Positions 1 through 8,209 of a stretch of 38,384 nucleotides of DNA are shown here, piece by piece; position 1 is the stretch's first letter, and each line of letters opens with the position of its first letter. Below the pieces are notes generated by a model. The model had not been told where the DNA came from. It did no database searches and was given only the letters and a program-made list of their open reading frames with translations. The stretch covers positions 1 through 38,384 of the forward strand of contig CANEEJ010000008.1 in assembly GCA_947426525.1 (NCBI GenBank), read 5' to 3'. The position numbers and the translations under genes are program-made. The DNA comes from an uncultured Clostridium sp. (lineage in GTDB: Bacteria > Bacillota > Clostridia > TANB77 > CAG-508).

Positions 1-74
1 TTTTTTTGCAATTTTCTATTTTCTCAAAAAACTGTCGGGTATTAAGACATAAAAATGCAAATTGTTTAAACTAC

Positions 75-103
75 TTGCCTAAAAAACAGAAAAAGGATAT
101 AAT
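75..103 (+). promoter_or_regulatory. Promoter of DUF2207 gene
   Basis: TTGCCT at 75-80 and TATAAT at 98-103 are separated by 17 bases, a good sigma-A promoter 32 bases before the DUF2207 start. Bases 1-74 hold no recognisable gene. A T-run at the very start may be the end of an upstream terminator. Confidence 0.6.
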
Positions 104-134
104 AAAAATGAAAAAATAAAAAGGGGAGAAACCA

Positions 135-2027
135 ATGAAAAAAAGAATTGTTTATTTCATAATCATAATAGCAAGTATGCTAATATTTGCTAAGCCAGTA
201 CAAGCATCATCGAGTGATTTATTCTTAGAACATTTGGACTTTCAAGCACAAATAAACGATGATGGAAGTATGGATGTAACAGAAAAGTGGGATATTGAAA
301 TTGAGGATACAAACACATTATACAAAACGTTTGAAATTGATAAAACCAAATATTCTAATATCCGTAACGTAGAAGTAAGAGAGATTACAAACAGCAACCA
401 TCAAATCTTTAACAAACAAAATCAATGGGCATATCATTTGCCAAAAAGAACTTATTTTGGTGGCATGAACAAAGATAATCAATTTGAAATAGCATGGGGC
501 GTTGGACTAGAAGGCGATAGAGCAAGCAAAACATATGTTATTTCTTATCAAGTACAAGATGCAGTTACCAAATACAACGACTATGCAGAGTTATATTGGC
601 AATTTGTAGGAAAAGATTTTGAGATTAGTGCTCAAAACATAACAGGAACCATTCTATTGCCAGGCAATACAGATGATACACAAGAAATCAAAGTTTGGGG
701 ACATTCCGAAGATTTAAACGGAGAAATTTATGCAACAGATACCGATAGAATTGACTTTTATATAGATGGATTTCAATCTGGAAGATATGTAGAAATAAGA
801 ACTCTGTTTCCAACAGAATTGTTGCTAAGTTCAGGAAGAACAAAAAATGCAGAACGATTAAATGAAGTAATAGAAGAAGAAACACAATGGGCCAATCAAG
901 CGAACAACAGAAGAAAAAGAAAACAAGCATCAAAACAAGTCTTAACAGGTATGCTAAATGTAATGGCTGTAATAGGGGCTATTTTTAGCATAATGTCTAT
1001 CATTAAAAATAGTAAAAAAATAGCAACTACTAAAAAATTAAAACCAAGTCAAGAAATAAAATATTTTAGAAAAATACCAAGAGAAGATAGCACACCAGCA
1101 GAAGCTCTATTACTTTTAACGAAACAAATAGGTGTTAACAACAGCACTTACTTAGGAAGAATATTTTCTGCAACACTATTAGATTTAAGTTTAAAGAACA
1201 TAATAGAATTTGAAGGAAAAGATAAAACAATAACCATTAAAATACGAAAAGAAAATCCAATTGAGTTAGAAAAACAAAAGGAAGAAAAGGCAATTTTTGA
1301 ATTTTTAGAAAAGGCCTGCAAAAAAAATAATGGTCAGATAACAGTTAAGGAATTAAGAAAATACATTAAAGAATCATCCAAAAGGATATTAGAACTAGGA
1401 GAAAAAATAAATAAACACACAGAACAATCAATATATGAAAAGAGATTAGCTAACAAAGAAAATGTTGAAGAAAAAATAAAAATAATAACCCATTTAATAA
1501 GCTTAGCATTTATCATACCATTCGCATTTATCATTTTATCAAGTATGGGGGAAAATTTAATAAAAGTAGCAGGAATTTTATTATTTGGCATAGTATCAAT
1601 CATACGATTAATTGTTTTATTTATCTTAAATAGTAAAATAAATACATTAACGCAACAAGGACTAGACGAACATATACAGTGGAAAGGCCTAAAAAAATAC
1701 ATGGAAGACTTCTCTATGCTAGATAAACGAGAAGTGCCAGAAATTGTAATTTGGGAAAAATTTTTAGTATATGCTACTGTATTTGGAATAGCAGACAAAG
1801 TACTAAAACAATTAAAAATAGTTTATCCAAACATAAGTGAACAATTAGGAGAAGAACACTATGCTTACATGTATTTAATGATGAACACAAACTTTTCAAA
1901 TAGCTTTTCAAATGCTATCACAAACTCCATGTCAACCGCTTATTCTTCTGCCACAGGAGGCGGCGGAGGCTTCTCTGGTGGTGGCGGAGGCCGGACGGTG
2001 GCCGGCGGTGGTGGCGGAGGAAGATAA
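135..2027 (+). CDS. DUF2207 family membrane protein, Gly-rich C-terminus, three CGG recoding sites
   Basis: Predicted exported and membrane-anchored protein of the DUF2207 family, whose function is unknown. A signal peptide covers about residues 1-24 and ends in VQA. A beta-rich extracellular N-terminal part follows, then a membrane segment near 270-291 and two more near 450-472 and 477-500. The C-terminus is a glycine run, as is usual for this family. The start at 135 is preceded by aaggggag. Read conventionally, the glycine run is interrupted by Arg-Thr-Val-Ala at 1992-2003. Skipping the C of each in-frame CGG (1992, 1996, 2003) gives Gly-Gly-Gly instead and returns to the same frame and stop, for 629 residues. 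Family assignment is solid. The recoding is inferred from the other seven genes that show the same pattern. Confidence 0.85.
   Translation: MKKRIVYFIIIIASMLIFAKPVQASSSDLFLEHLDFQAQINDDGSMDVTEKWDIEIEDTNTLYKTFEIDKTKYSNIRNVEVREITNSNHQIFNKQNQWAYHLPKRTYFGGMNKDNQFEIAWGVGLEGDRASKTYVISYQVQDAVTKYNDYAELYWQFVGKDFEISAQNITGTILLPGNTDDTQEIKVWGHSEDLNGEIYATDTDRIDFYIDGFQSGRYVEIRTLFPTELLLSSGRTKNAERLNEVIEEETQWANQANNRRKRKQASKQVLTGMLNVMAVIGAIFSIMSIIKNSKKIATTKKLKPSQEIKYFRKIPREDSTPAEALLLLTKQIGVNNSTYLGRIFSATLLDLSLKNIIEFEGKDKTITIKIRKENPIELEKQKEEKAIFEFLEKACKKNNGQITVKELRKYIKESSKRILELGEKINKHTEQSIYEKRLANKENVEEKIKIITHLISLAFIIPFAFIILSSMGENLIKVAGILLFGIVSIIRLIVLFILNSKINTLTQQGLDEHIQWKGLKKYMEDFSMLDKREVPEIVIWEKFLVYATVFGIADKVLKQLKIVYPNISEQLGEEHYAYMYLMMNTNFSNSFSNAITNSMSTAYSSATGGGGGFSGGGGGRTVAGGGGGGR
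1992..2003 (+). other. Three successive CGG +1 recoding sites in DUF2207
   Basis: In-frame CGG occurs at 1992-1994. Skipping C1992 gives GGA. The next codon is then CGG at 1996-1998, and skipping C1996 gives GGT, then GGC. The next codon is CGG at 2003-2005, and skipping C2003 gives GGC. Three skips restore the original frame at 2004 and turn Arg-Thr-Val-Ala into an unbroken glycine run. Confidence 0.7.
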
Positions 2028-2044
2028 TAAATTCTTCCTCGCGT

Positions 2045-2075
2045 GTCGTAATTTGGGACAGGCACAAATTACGAC
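2045..2075. repeat. Palindromic intergenic element, GTCGTAATTT type
   Basis: A perfect 10-base inverted repeat, GTCGTAATTT (2045-2054) and AAATTACGAC (2066-2075), encloses the loop GGGACAGGCAC. The same loop and right arm recur in the tandem array at 25100-25204. It lies between the DUF2207 gene and the DnaB-like gene, with no strong T-tract after it, so it is not an obvious terminator. Confidence 0.8.
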
Positions 2076-2102
2076 AAAACAAAAGATAGGAGAGTAAAGA
2101 AT

Positions 2103-3893
2103 ATGGATCAAGATAAATTATATGAGTTAATTGATAACATACCAATTACCCTTGAAAATGCAAGGATTATTGAAGAGATTAAGAAAGATGTTGCCAAAAA
2201 GAATTACACAGCAGCACTGAAAAAAATAGAGATGTTAGACCCAAGAAATGCAAACAAAATGTCATTCCAAGAAGACGAAGAGACGGAAGAAGAGAACGAT
2301 TATGAAGATAACGAAGAATATGAAGAGGAAGAAGAATATGAGGATTATGAGGAAAGTGAAGAGGAAAATATAGAAGGAATGTTTCCAAAACAACTAAGTG
2401 CCAAGCAATTAGAAAGACAATATATTGGATTATTGTTAGAAGATCCCAGATTAATTAAAAAATATTTCTTTGTTTATGAAGAATGCTATTTTGAAGACCC
2501 AGAATTGTTAAATATTTATAAGAGTGTCATTTTTACAGAAGGAGGAGCTTATACAACAGAGGCTGCCAAGAGAGGATTTAACTTTGCAAGAGATGATGAA
2601 AAATCTTATCAGTTGAAAAGTATTTTGAAAAAAGAAGTAAGAGACAAAGATTATAATATGGAACACATTTATATTGACTTGAAGAAATTATTTGTATTAA
2701 GAAGAAATTATTTGGCTATTCCAATTCAAAATATTCAAGAAAAAGTAATGGAAATAAAAGATTATCAATTATATGATAAAATGTCTGTAGAAGAAATTGA
2801 AAGTGCAGTTGTACAAGTAAATGATACAGAAAAATTCAAAAGAGCGGTTTTAAACGAAGGCTTAACAAGTTTCTTACAATTAGGAGATAATAACTTAACC
2901 AATGGACTTCCTTTACCATTTCCTATTTTAACAAAAGTATTTAAAGGAATTAGAAAAGGAGAGACCATGGCATTTGCTATGCCATCTAATGCCGGAAAAA
3001 GTAGATTTACCATAGATATTGCAGCACATACCGCATTGGTTCATCAAAAAAAGGTATTAATTATTTCAAACGAAATGTCAGAAGAAAAGATGAGATTATG
3101 TTTGATTACAACAATTTTAAATAATAAAGCCATTCAAGAAATGCATGGAATTGAAATTTCAAAAACAGAAGGGGAACTATTAGAATTCAAATTTAGACCA
3201 GACGACCCTAAAAAAGTAAAAGTAGATGAAGATGGATTTGTTGTAAAAGAAGAAAAAGAAAAGCAAAAAGATTTTGCAAAAAGATTAATAGAGGTATCAA
3301 AAGAATTTCGTGATGTAATAGCAATTACCAATTGGGTAAATAAGCAAATTAAGAATTCTATATATTTTATTAATATTACAGACCACACCAATGACGAATT
3401 GAAAAAAGTAATTATGAACTATTATTACAAAGAAAAGATAGAATATGTTTTCTATGATACCTTAAAAACAGACACAGCCAACATAGGGATAGGAGAGGAA
3501 TTAAAGAAAACAGCAACCATTCTTTCTAATATCGCACAAAACTTTGGAATTTATATTTGTGCCACCTTGCAATTGGCAGAAAGTGACACATTACCAGTCA
3601 ACCTAACAGTTAATGATTTAGCTGTTAGTAGGACAGTAAAAGAAGTATTAGACACATTAGGATTAATCAAACAAATCAATCGAGACAGTCTACAAAATTA
3701 TGAATATTCTTTAAACGAAGTAGACACCAAATTCTACGACTTGAAAAAATATGATGATCCAGATGTTAGATACTATGCTTGTGTAGTAGATAAAAATAGA
3801 GCTGGTGCAAAACCAACTTTGGTGTTCCGTTTAAATCTAGCATACAATGTATGGGAAGAACTTGGCTATCTAAGACTAAAACAAAAATCATGA
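2103..3893 (+). CDS. DnaB-like replicative helicase-family ATPase
   Basis: A 596-residue RecA-fold ATPase related to DnaB helicases. Residues 57-90 are extremely acidic (runs of Glu, Asp and Tyr). A DnaB-N-terminal-like helical region follows at about 95-235, then the ATPase domain. Walker A is AMPSNAGKSRF near residues 292-302, the next beta strand is ISNEMSEEKM, and the Walker B strand is VFYDTLKTD near 447. The start is supported by ataggagag upstream. It differs from a housekeeping DnaB in its acidic insert, its non-standard P-loop (SNAGKS) and a long insertion around residues 355-400. It could be a second, accessory DnaB or a KaiC/RadA-like relative. Two bases of the palindrome's flank separate it functionally from DUF2207; no operon partner is evident. 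Confidence 0.75.
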   Translation: MDQDKLYELIDNIPITLENARIIEEIKKDVAKKNYTAALKKIEMLDPRNANKMSFQEDEETEEENDYEDNEEYEEEEEYEDYEESEEENIEGMFPKQLSAKQLERQYIGLLLEDPRLIKKYFFVYEECYFEDPELLNIYKSVIFTEGGAYTTEAAKRGFNFARDDEKSYQLKSILKKEVRDKDYNMEHIYIDLKKLFVLRRNYLAIPIQNIQEKVMEIKDYQLYDKMSVEEIESAVVQVNDTEKFKRAVLNEGLTSFLQLGDNNLTNGLPLPFPILTKVFKGIRKGETMAFAMPSNAGKSRFTIDIAAHTALVHQKKVLIISNEMSEEKMRLCLITTILNNKAIQEMHGIEISKTEGELLEFKFRPDDPKKVKVDEDGFVVKEEKEKQKDFAKRLIEVSKEFRDVIAITNWVNKQIKNSIYFINITDHTNDELKKVIMNYYYKEKIEYVFYDTLKTDTANIGIGEELKKTATILSNIAQNFGIYICATLQLAESDTLPVNLTVNDLAVSRTVKEVLDTLGLIKQINRDSLQNYEYSLNEVDTKFYDLKKYDDPDVRYYACVVDKNRAGAKPTLVFRLNLAYNVWEELGYLRLKQKS

Positions 3894-3905
3894 TAGATTT
3901 CTAGA

Positions 3906-3938
3906 AGAAGCAATTGGAGAGAATCCTTTTGCTTTTTT
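3906..3938 (+). terminator. Probable rho-independent terminator
   Basis: An imperfect stem (AGCAA..GGA pairing with TCC..TTGCT) follows the DnaB-like gene and runs into a T-rich tract. Confidence 0.5.
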
Positions 3939-3974
3939 GCTGCTATCTTGTTTACAAAAAATCAAACAAATTAC

Positions 3975-4003
3975 TTGAAAAAAAGCCATAAAAAGTATAA
4001 GAT
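3975..4003 (+). promoter_or_regulatory. Promoter of vanY-like gene
   Basis: TTGAAA (3975-3980) and TAAGAT (3998-4003) are separated by 17 bases, 37 bases before the start at 4041. Confidence 0.55.
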
Positions 4004-4040
4004 AAAATTATAAGAACAAAAATCAAAAAAGGAATAAAAA

Positions 4041-4821
4041 ATGAAGAAAAAAAGAAAGTTTAATCCTAAGAAATTTATAAAAACATGGTCAATTATAATA
4101 GCAGTTATTGCAATTTTAGTACTTATTGTAGTAAACAACAATCAAAAACAAAATGAAAAACAAAATAGAAACGAAGAAACAGTAGAAACCTCAGCAGAAA
4201 TGATAGAAGATGATACAATTACAGTAGAAATTGAAGAAACAGAAGTAGATAGTAAAACAACAGAATGGAATTTAATTTTAGTAAACAAAGATAATCCAAT
4301 ACCAGAAAATTATCAATATGAATTAGCAACAGTAGAAGGTGATCATAAAGTAGATATTAGAATAGTAGAGCCATTAAAACAAATGCTAGCAGATGCTAGA
4401 AAAGAAGGGATAAAACCATTAATTTGCTCTAGTTATCGAACACTAGAAACGCAAACAACACTTTTTAATCAAAAAGTAAAACAACACATAAGACTAGGAT
4501 ATGAACAACGGAGAAGCAGAAGAAAAAGCATCATACTGGGTAACCAAGCCACGAACCAGTGAACACGAAATCGGTTTAGCAGTAGATATTGTTTCAATCA
4601 ACTACCAAACATTAGATGAAAAACAAGAGAACACAGCAGTTCAAAAGTGGTTAATCGAACATTGTACAGATTATGGATTTGTTTTAAGATATCCAACTGC
4701 AAAAAAAGACATAACAAAAATCAACTATGAGCCATGGCATTATCGTTATGTAGGAATTGAAAATGCCAAACTTATGAAAGAAAAAGACATTTGTTTAGAA
4801 GAATATTTAAAAAGGGATTAA
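4041..4821 (+). CDS. VanY-type D-alanyl-D-alanine carboxypeptidase (M15B), CGG-recoded
   Basis: Membrane-anchored zinc carboxypeptidase that trims the terminal D-Ala of peptidoglycan precursors. One membrane segment lies at about residues 16-33 and the catalytic domain is outside. Visible motifs are the substrate-pocket SSYRT near 131, the zinc motif SEHEIGLAVDI near 173-183 (His and Asp ligands) and EPWHYRYVG near 230 (catalytic Glu, third zinc ligand His). The zinc motifs are in a different frame from the N-terminus. Skipping C4509 at an in-frame CGG joins them as Glu-Gln-Gly-Glu-Ala, giving 259 residues. Without the skip translation stops at 4562, before both zinc motifs. The stop codon lies inside a palindromic terminator element. 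Confidence 0.85.
4509..4512 (+). other. CGG +1 recoding site in vanY
   Basis: After CAA the zero frame reads CGG, at residue 157. Skipping C4509 gives GGA GAA GCA and continues into the M15B zinc motifs. Confidence 0.85.
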
Positions 4822-4849
4822 GGGGACGTTCCTCAAAATCCCTTTTTTT
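4813..4849 (+). terminator. Terminator formed by AGGGATT-type palindrome
   Basis: AGGGATT (4813-4819) pairs with AATCCCT (4837-4843) and is followed by a T-run. The vanY stop codon TAA (4819-4821) lies within it. A close relative is at 30375-30405. Confidence 0.75.
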
Positions 4850-4909
4850 GAAAAAAGTTGTAATAAAATGAAAAAAATAGTCTCTTATAAAGTGAAGGAG
4901 GTAAAAGTT

Positions 4910-5410
4910 ATGCAGAATATAGAAGAAGTTTATAAGCAACATAGTAACACAGTATATAAATATTTATTCTGCTTAACAGGTAAAGAAGACATTGCAGAAG
5001 AACTAACACAAGAGACTTTTGCCATAGCAGTAAAAGAAATCTATCATTTTAAAGGAAATTGTAAAATATCGGTATGGTTGTGTCAAATCGCAAAACACTT
5101 ATGGTATAAGGAATTAAAAAAATCCAAGAAAAATAAAAACATTTCTATAGAAGAATTAACAGAAGAAATGGAAGAGAAGCAAACCACAGAAGATATTGTA
5201 TGCGAAAACGAAGAAAAAATATTGTTATTTAAAAATATGCAAAAGCTAGAAGGACAAGCAAGAGAAGTTATGTATTTAAGAATGATAGGAAATCTAAATT
5301 TTATCGAAATAGGTGAAATTTTAGGAAAAACAGCCAATTGGGCAAGAGTTACATTTTATCGTGCTAAGCAAAAAATGAGGGAGGTAATGGAAAATGGAGA
5401 AAAAAAGTGA
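4910..5410 (+). CDS. ECF-type RNA polymerase sigma factor
   Basis: A 166-residue group IV sigma factor directing RNA polymerase to a small stress regulon. Region 2 covers about residues 13-70 (EDIAEELTQETFAIA). Region 4 covers about 115-160 (helix-turn-helix with LNFIEIGEILGK and a basic recognition helix). The start at 4910 is chosen because gaaggaggt lies 8 bases upstream; an in-frame ATG at 4868 has no ribosome binding site. It overlaps the zinc-finger anti-sigma gene by 17 bases, the classical sigma/anti-sigma arrangement, so the two are translationally coupled. Confidence 0.88.
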   Translation: MQNIEEVYKQHSNTVYKYLFCLTGKEDIAEELTQETFAIAVKEIYHFKGNCKISVWLCQIAKHLWYKELKKSKKNKNISIEELTEEMEEKQTTEDIVCENEEKILLFKNMQKLEGQAREVMYLRMIGNLNFIEIGEILGKTANWARVTFYRAKQKMREVMENGEKK

Positions 5411-6317
5411 ATGTGAGATTGTACAAGATTTATTAATAGGATACGTAGACGATGTTTTAAATGAAACATCTAAAAAACTAGTAGAAAAACATTTAACGGA
5501 GTGTGAAATTTGTCAAAAAAAGTTAGAAGAACTAAAAACTGAAGTAACAGAAAGTGAAGAAAATCAAAAAAGGGAAATTGATTATCTAAAAAAAATAAGA
5601 AGAAAAAGCAAAATAAAAGCAGTTTTAATGACAATAGGAATTCTGATAGCTATTTTTGTGGTATGGTATTTACGTCAGTTTGTCATTGTACAAACTATAG
5701 CAAGTAAAGCAGAAAAGTCTTTACAAAGTAACAATTTTTATAAAGAAACGAGACAAATTTTATCAGACAATAAAGTGTCAGTGGAAAAAACATATTATAA
5801 AGATGGAAAAGCCAAAACAGTTTGGGAGATTTACTCAGATGAAGAAATAGAAACCAATTATATTAAATATAGCAGTAAAGATGCAGAAGAGAGTATAACT
5901 ATCATTCCAAGCGAAAACAAAGTAAATATTGAAACAGGTGAATTTGTAAAAATAATGAATAAAGAATGGAATTTAAAAAATGCTTCTTACTTATATAATG
6001 GTGGAATTACTGGTACAATAGCCAAATTAGGAACAGCCTTTAGAATGTCAATTCATACTGACACACGTCAAATTGGAAGAGAATATTATGTAATAACCAA
6101 TCGATTTGAAAATGACAAAATGTGGGAAACATGGATTGATAAAGACACAGGGCTAACTTTAAAGACAATCAACAGAAACTCTGTTAGAAACTTTATTGAA
6201 GGAACAGACATCGTAAAAGAAGAAAGAGATTTGATACAAGAATATCAATATAAGTTTGACATCGTCACAGATGAAGATGTAAAAGTGCCAGATTTAACAA
6301 ATTATGAAAAAGAATGA
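5394..6317 (+). CDS. Zinc-finger (zf-HC2) transmembrane anti-sigma factor
   Basis: A 307-residue membrane anti-sigma factor that should sequester the upstream ECF sigma factor. The N-terminal cytoplasmic anti-sigma domain has the zinc signature H33-x3-C37-x2-C40 with C7 upstream. One membrane segment lies at about 76-94. The external domain of about 210 residues has no family I recognise and is the likely signal sensor. The start at 5394 has gagggagg 9 bases upstream. The TGA stop coincides with the first bases of a TGAGAC palindrome. Confidence 0.85.
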   Translation: MEKKSECEIVQDLLIGYVDDVLNETSKKLVEKHLTECEICQKKLEELKTEVTESEENQKREIDYLKKIRRKSKIKAVLMTIGILIAIFVVWYLRQFVIVQTIASKAEKSLQSNNFYKETRQILSDNKVSVEKTYYKDGKAKTVWEIYSDEEIETNYIKYSSKDAEESITIIPSENKVNIETGEFVKIMNKEWNLKNASYLYNGGITGTIAKLGTAFRMSIHTDTRQIGREYYVITNRFENDKMWETWIDKDTGLTLKTINRNSVRNFIEGTDIVKEERDLIQEYQYKFDIVTDEDVKVPDLTNYEKE

Positions 6318-6350
6318 GACAGTTAAGACCTGTCCCTACCGTCTCATTTT
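6315..6350 (+). terminator. Terminator/repeat, TGAGAC type
   Basis: TGAGAC (6315-6320) pairs with GTCTCA (6341-6346), then TTTT. The core contains CCTGTCCC. The TGA is the anti-sigma stop codon. Copies occur at 11391, 36213 and 36289. Confidence 0.75.
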
Positions 6351-6358
6351 AGAATAAG

Positions 6359-6385
6359 TGTAACTTTTTTGAAAAATATGTCATT
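6359..6385 (+). promoter_or_regulatory. Possible ECF-dependent promoter
   Basis: TGTAACTTTTTT at 6359-6370 and GTC at 6380-6382 resemble the -35 (AAC with T-run) and -10 (GTC) of ECF30/SigV-type promoters. This suggests autoregulation of the following sigma operon. It is pattern resemblance only. Confidence 0.35.
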
Positions 6386-6432
6386 ATAGAGGTAAGATAT
6401 CTAAAAAAGAATAAAGGAGATTTAGATCTAAA

Positions 6433-6997
6433 TTGAAACCATATAAAACCATAGAAGATTACAAAGAAAAGCAAGAATTAAAAATAGAAAAAATAGTAAA
6501 GGAATATAGTGGCTATGTATATACAGTTATTAAAAATTTTAGCACTCAAAATTTATCGCAGGAGGACATAGAAGAAATTATAGCTGATACCTTTTTTATT
6601 GTTTGGAAAAATCAAACAAAGTTAGAAGACGAACTTAAGATAAGTTCTTATTTGGTAGGTATTGTAAAAAACTTATTGAGGGAAAAGACAAGAAAGATAA
6701 GAAAAACACAAATAGATAAGAATTTAGAAGATTTCGAAAGTGTTTTAACCAATGCCAAAGATTTGTATGAAATTTATGAAGAACAAGAAAAAATAAGAGT
6801 TATTCAAAATACTTTACAAATAATGAGTGATGAGGAAAATAAAATTTTTAAATTGTTTTATTACTGTCGGAAAAAAAGGTAAAGAAATTGCGAAAGAACT
6901 AAATATTACAGAAATTAAAGTAAAAACAAAATTGTATCGCATTCGAAAAAAGATAAAAAAAGAATTAATGGAAGGAGGATATGAATATGGAAAATAA
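6433..6997 (+). CDS. ECF-type sigma factor, CGG-recoded
   Basis: A second ECF sigma factor, 187 residues after recoding. Region 2 spans about 22-85 (EDIEEIIADTFFIVWKN), region 4 about 125-180. The start is a TTG at 6433 behind aaaggag; it is the least certain part. In the zero frame the protein stops at 6882, five codons after a CGG, losing the recognition helix. Skipping C6868 gives Cys-Gly-Lys-Lys-Gly-Lys-Glu-Ile and completes a normal region 4 (EIAKELNITEIKVKTKL). The stop at 6995-6997 then overlaps the next gene's start. That overlap, typical of sigma/anti-sigma pairs, exists only in the recoded frame. Confidence 0.82.
6868..6871 (+). other. CGG +1 recoding site in second sigma factor
   Basis: TGT is followed by CGG, residue 146. 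Skipping C6868 gives GGA AAA AAA GGT and restores sigma region 4.2. Confidence 0.85.
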
Positions 6998-8144
6998 TGA
7001 GCTAAGTAGAAAAATTCAAGAAAAATTAGAAATTAAAATAGCAATATCCAACTTTCAAAAGGAGGAAAACAAAATGAAAAAGAATAAAGTTACAAAAATG
7101 GTTGCTATTTTTGTTGCTTCAATTGGAATTACGATGGGAGTGGCATATGCAGGAACTAAGATTTATGAAAATATATGGAAAGAACCTAAAAGAGTACAAT
7201 TAACACCAGAAACAGAAGTGACACAAGAAATGATTGAAAAAAGTGTAAGTGAAGAAGAAGCAAAAGAAATTGCTCAAAACAAATTAAAAGAATTAGGACT
7301 AGAAGAGGAAATCGTAGGAACTGACCATTATAAAGAAAGTGGAACAGAAGAGGTTTATTATCGTTTTTTAACAACGAATCAATGGTCTATCACAATTGAA
7401 GGGAAAACGGGAGAATTTTTTGAAATATGGAATCTTCAAAAATATAACAAGCATAATAAAGAATGGGAACAACATACATTAGCAAAAGAAGAAGCAATTC
7501 AAGTAGCAAAAGAATGGTACCAAAAATTAGGATATCAAGAAGGAGAGTACAAATTAGCAAAACTAATAATACAAAGCTCAGGAGGAGAAACGAAAAAACC
7601 TGGTTATGAGTTTGAGGCTAGATTTTATAAGCAATATGATGACTTATATAATACATATGAATGTATATCAATTAGTTTTCTCGCTAAAGATAAAGAACTA
7701 AAATATTATCGTGTAGAAAACGATAAATTTGAGAAAAATCCATTAGAAATAACAAAAGAAAAAGCGATAGAAATAGCAAAAAACGAAGACAGAAAAGTAG
7801 AAACAAAAGAAATTATTAAAACAGAAGCTGAACTTAGAATAGAAAGAATGAACGGAAATGCTTATGCTAGATTGCACAATACAGAAGAATATTATAAACC
7901 AATGACTACGGTAGATGTTCCAATGGAAGAACAGGTATATTACCAAACACAAAATAGAGTTAGAAGAGTTTGGGTTGTATCATTTAATTATGGAGAAGAA
8001 CCAGGAACAGATGTAGTAACGCGTTATGCCAAAGGGGCCTATACTTATTTTGTAGATGCTACAACAGGAGAAATTATAGGAGGAGATTCAGATGATTATT
8101 TAAGATGGGATAATCAATGGGCGAAAGAATATGCAGTAGAATAG
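6987..8144 (+). CDS. Membrane protein with PepSY-like repeats, probable anti-sigma partner
   Basis: A 385-residue protein with a short cytoplasmic N-terminus, one hydrophobic segment at about residues 38-56 and an external part. The external part holds PepSY-like units (EEAKEIAQNKLKELG, KEEAIQVAKEW, KEKAIEIAK) and ends with YFVDATTGEIIGG. Its position directly behind and overlapping an ECF sigma gene suggests it holds that sigma factor at the membrane. The start at 6987 has aaggagg 8 bases upstream; an ATG at 6981 is too close to it. A second strong site (aaaggaggaaaac) precedes an in-frame ATG at 7074, so a shorter product lacking the cytoplasmic part is possible. I infer the anti-sigma role from context. 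Confidence 0.65.
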   Translation: MENNELSRKIQEKLEIKIAISNFQKEENKMKKNKVTKMVAIFVASIGITMGVAYAGTKIYENIWKEPKRVQLTPETEVTQEMIEKSVSEEEAKEIAQNKLKELGLEEEIVGTDHYKESGTEEVYYRFLTTNQWSITIEGKTGEFFEIWNLQKYNKHNKEWEQHTLAKEEAIQVAKEWYQKLGYQEGEYKLAKLIIQSSGGETKKPGYEFEARFYKQYDDLYNTYECISISFLAKDKELKYYRVENDKFEKNPLEITKEKAIEIAKNEDRKVETKEIIKTEAELRIERMNGNAYARLHNTEEYYKPMTTVDVPMEEQVYYQTQNRVRRVWVVSFNYGEEPGTDVVTRYAKGAYTYFVDATTGEIIGGDSDDYLRWDNQWAKEYAVE

Positions 8145-8209
8145 GATTGAAATTGAATATATTTTATGATAACATATTTTCAGTAAAGTAAATATAAGGA
8201 GTATAAAAA

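Noticed and set aside
1..74. CGG at 36-38 as another recoding site
   Set aside because: No coding frame can be supported around it; likewise CGG near 32742 and 25205 are intergenic.
1912..2097. Separate small gene overlapping the end of the DUF2207 gene
   Set aside because: It is an out-of-frame reading through the glycine repeat and the palindrome, without a ribosome site. It only corresponds to an incompletely recoded tail.
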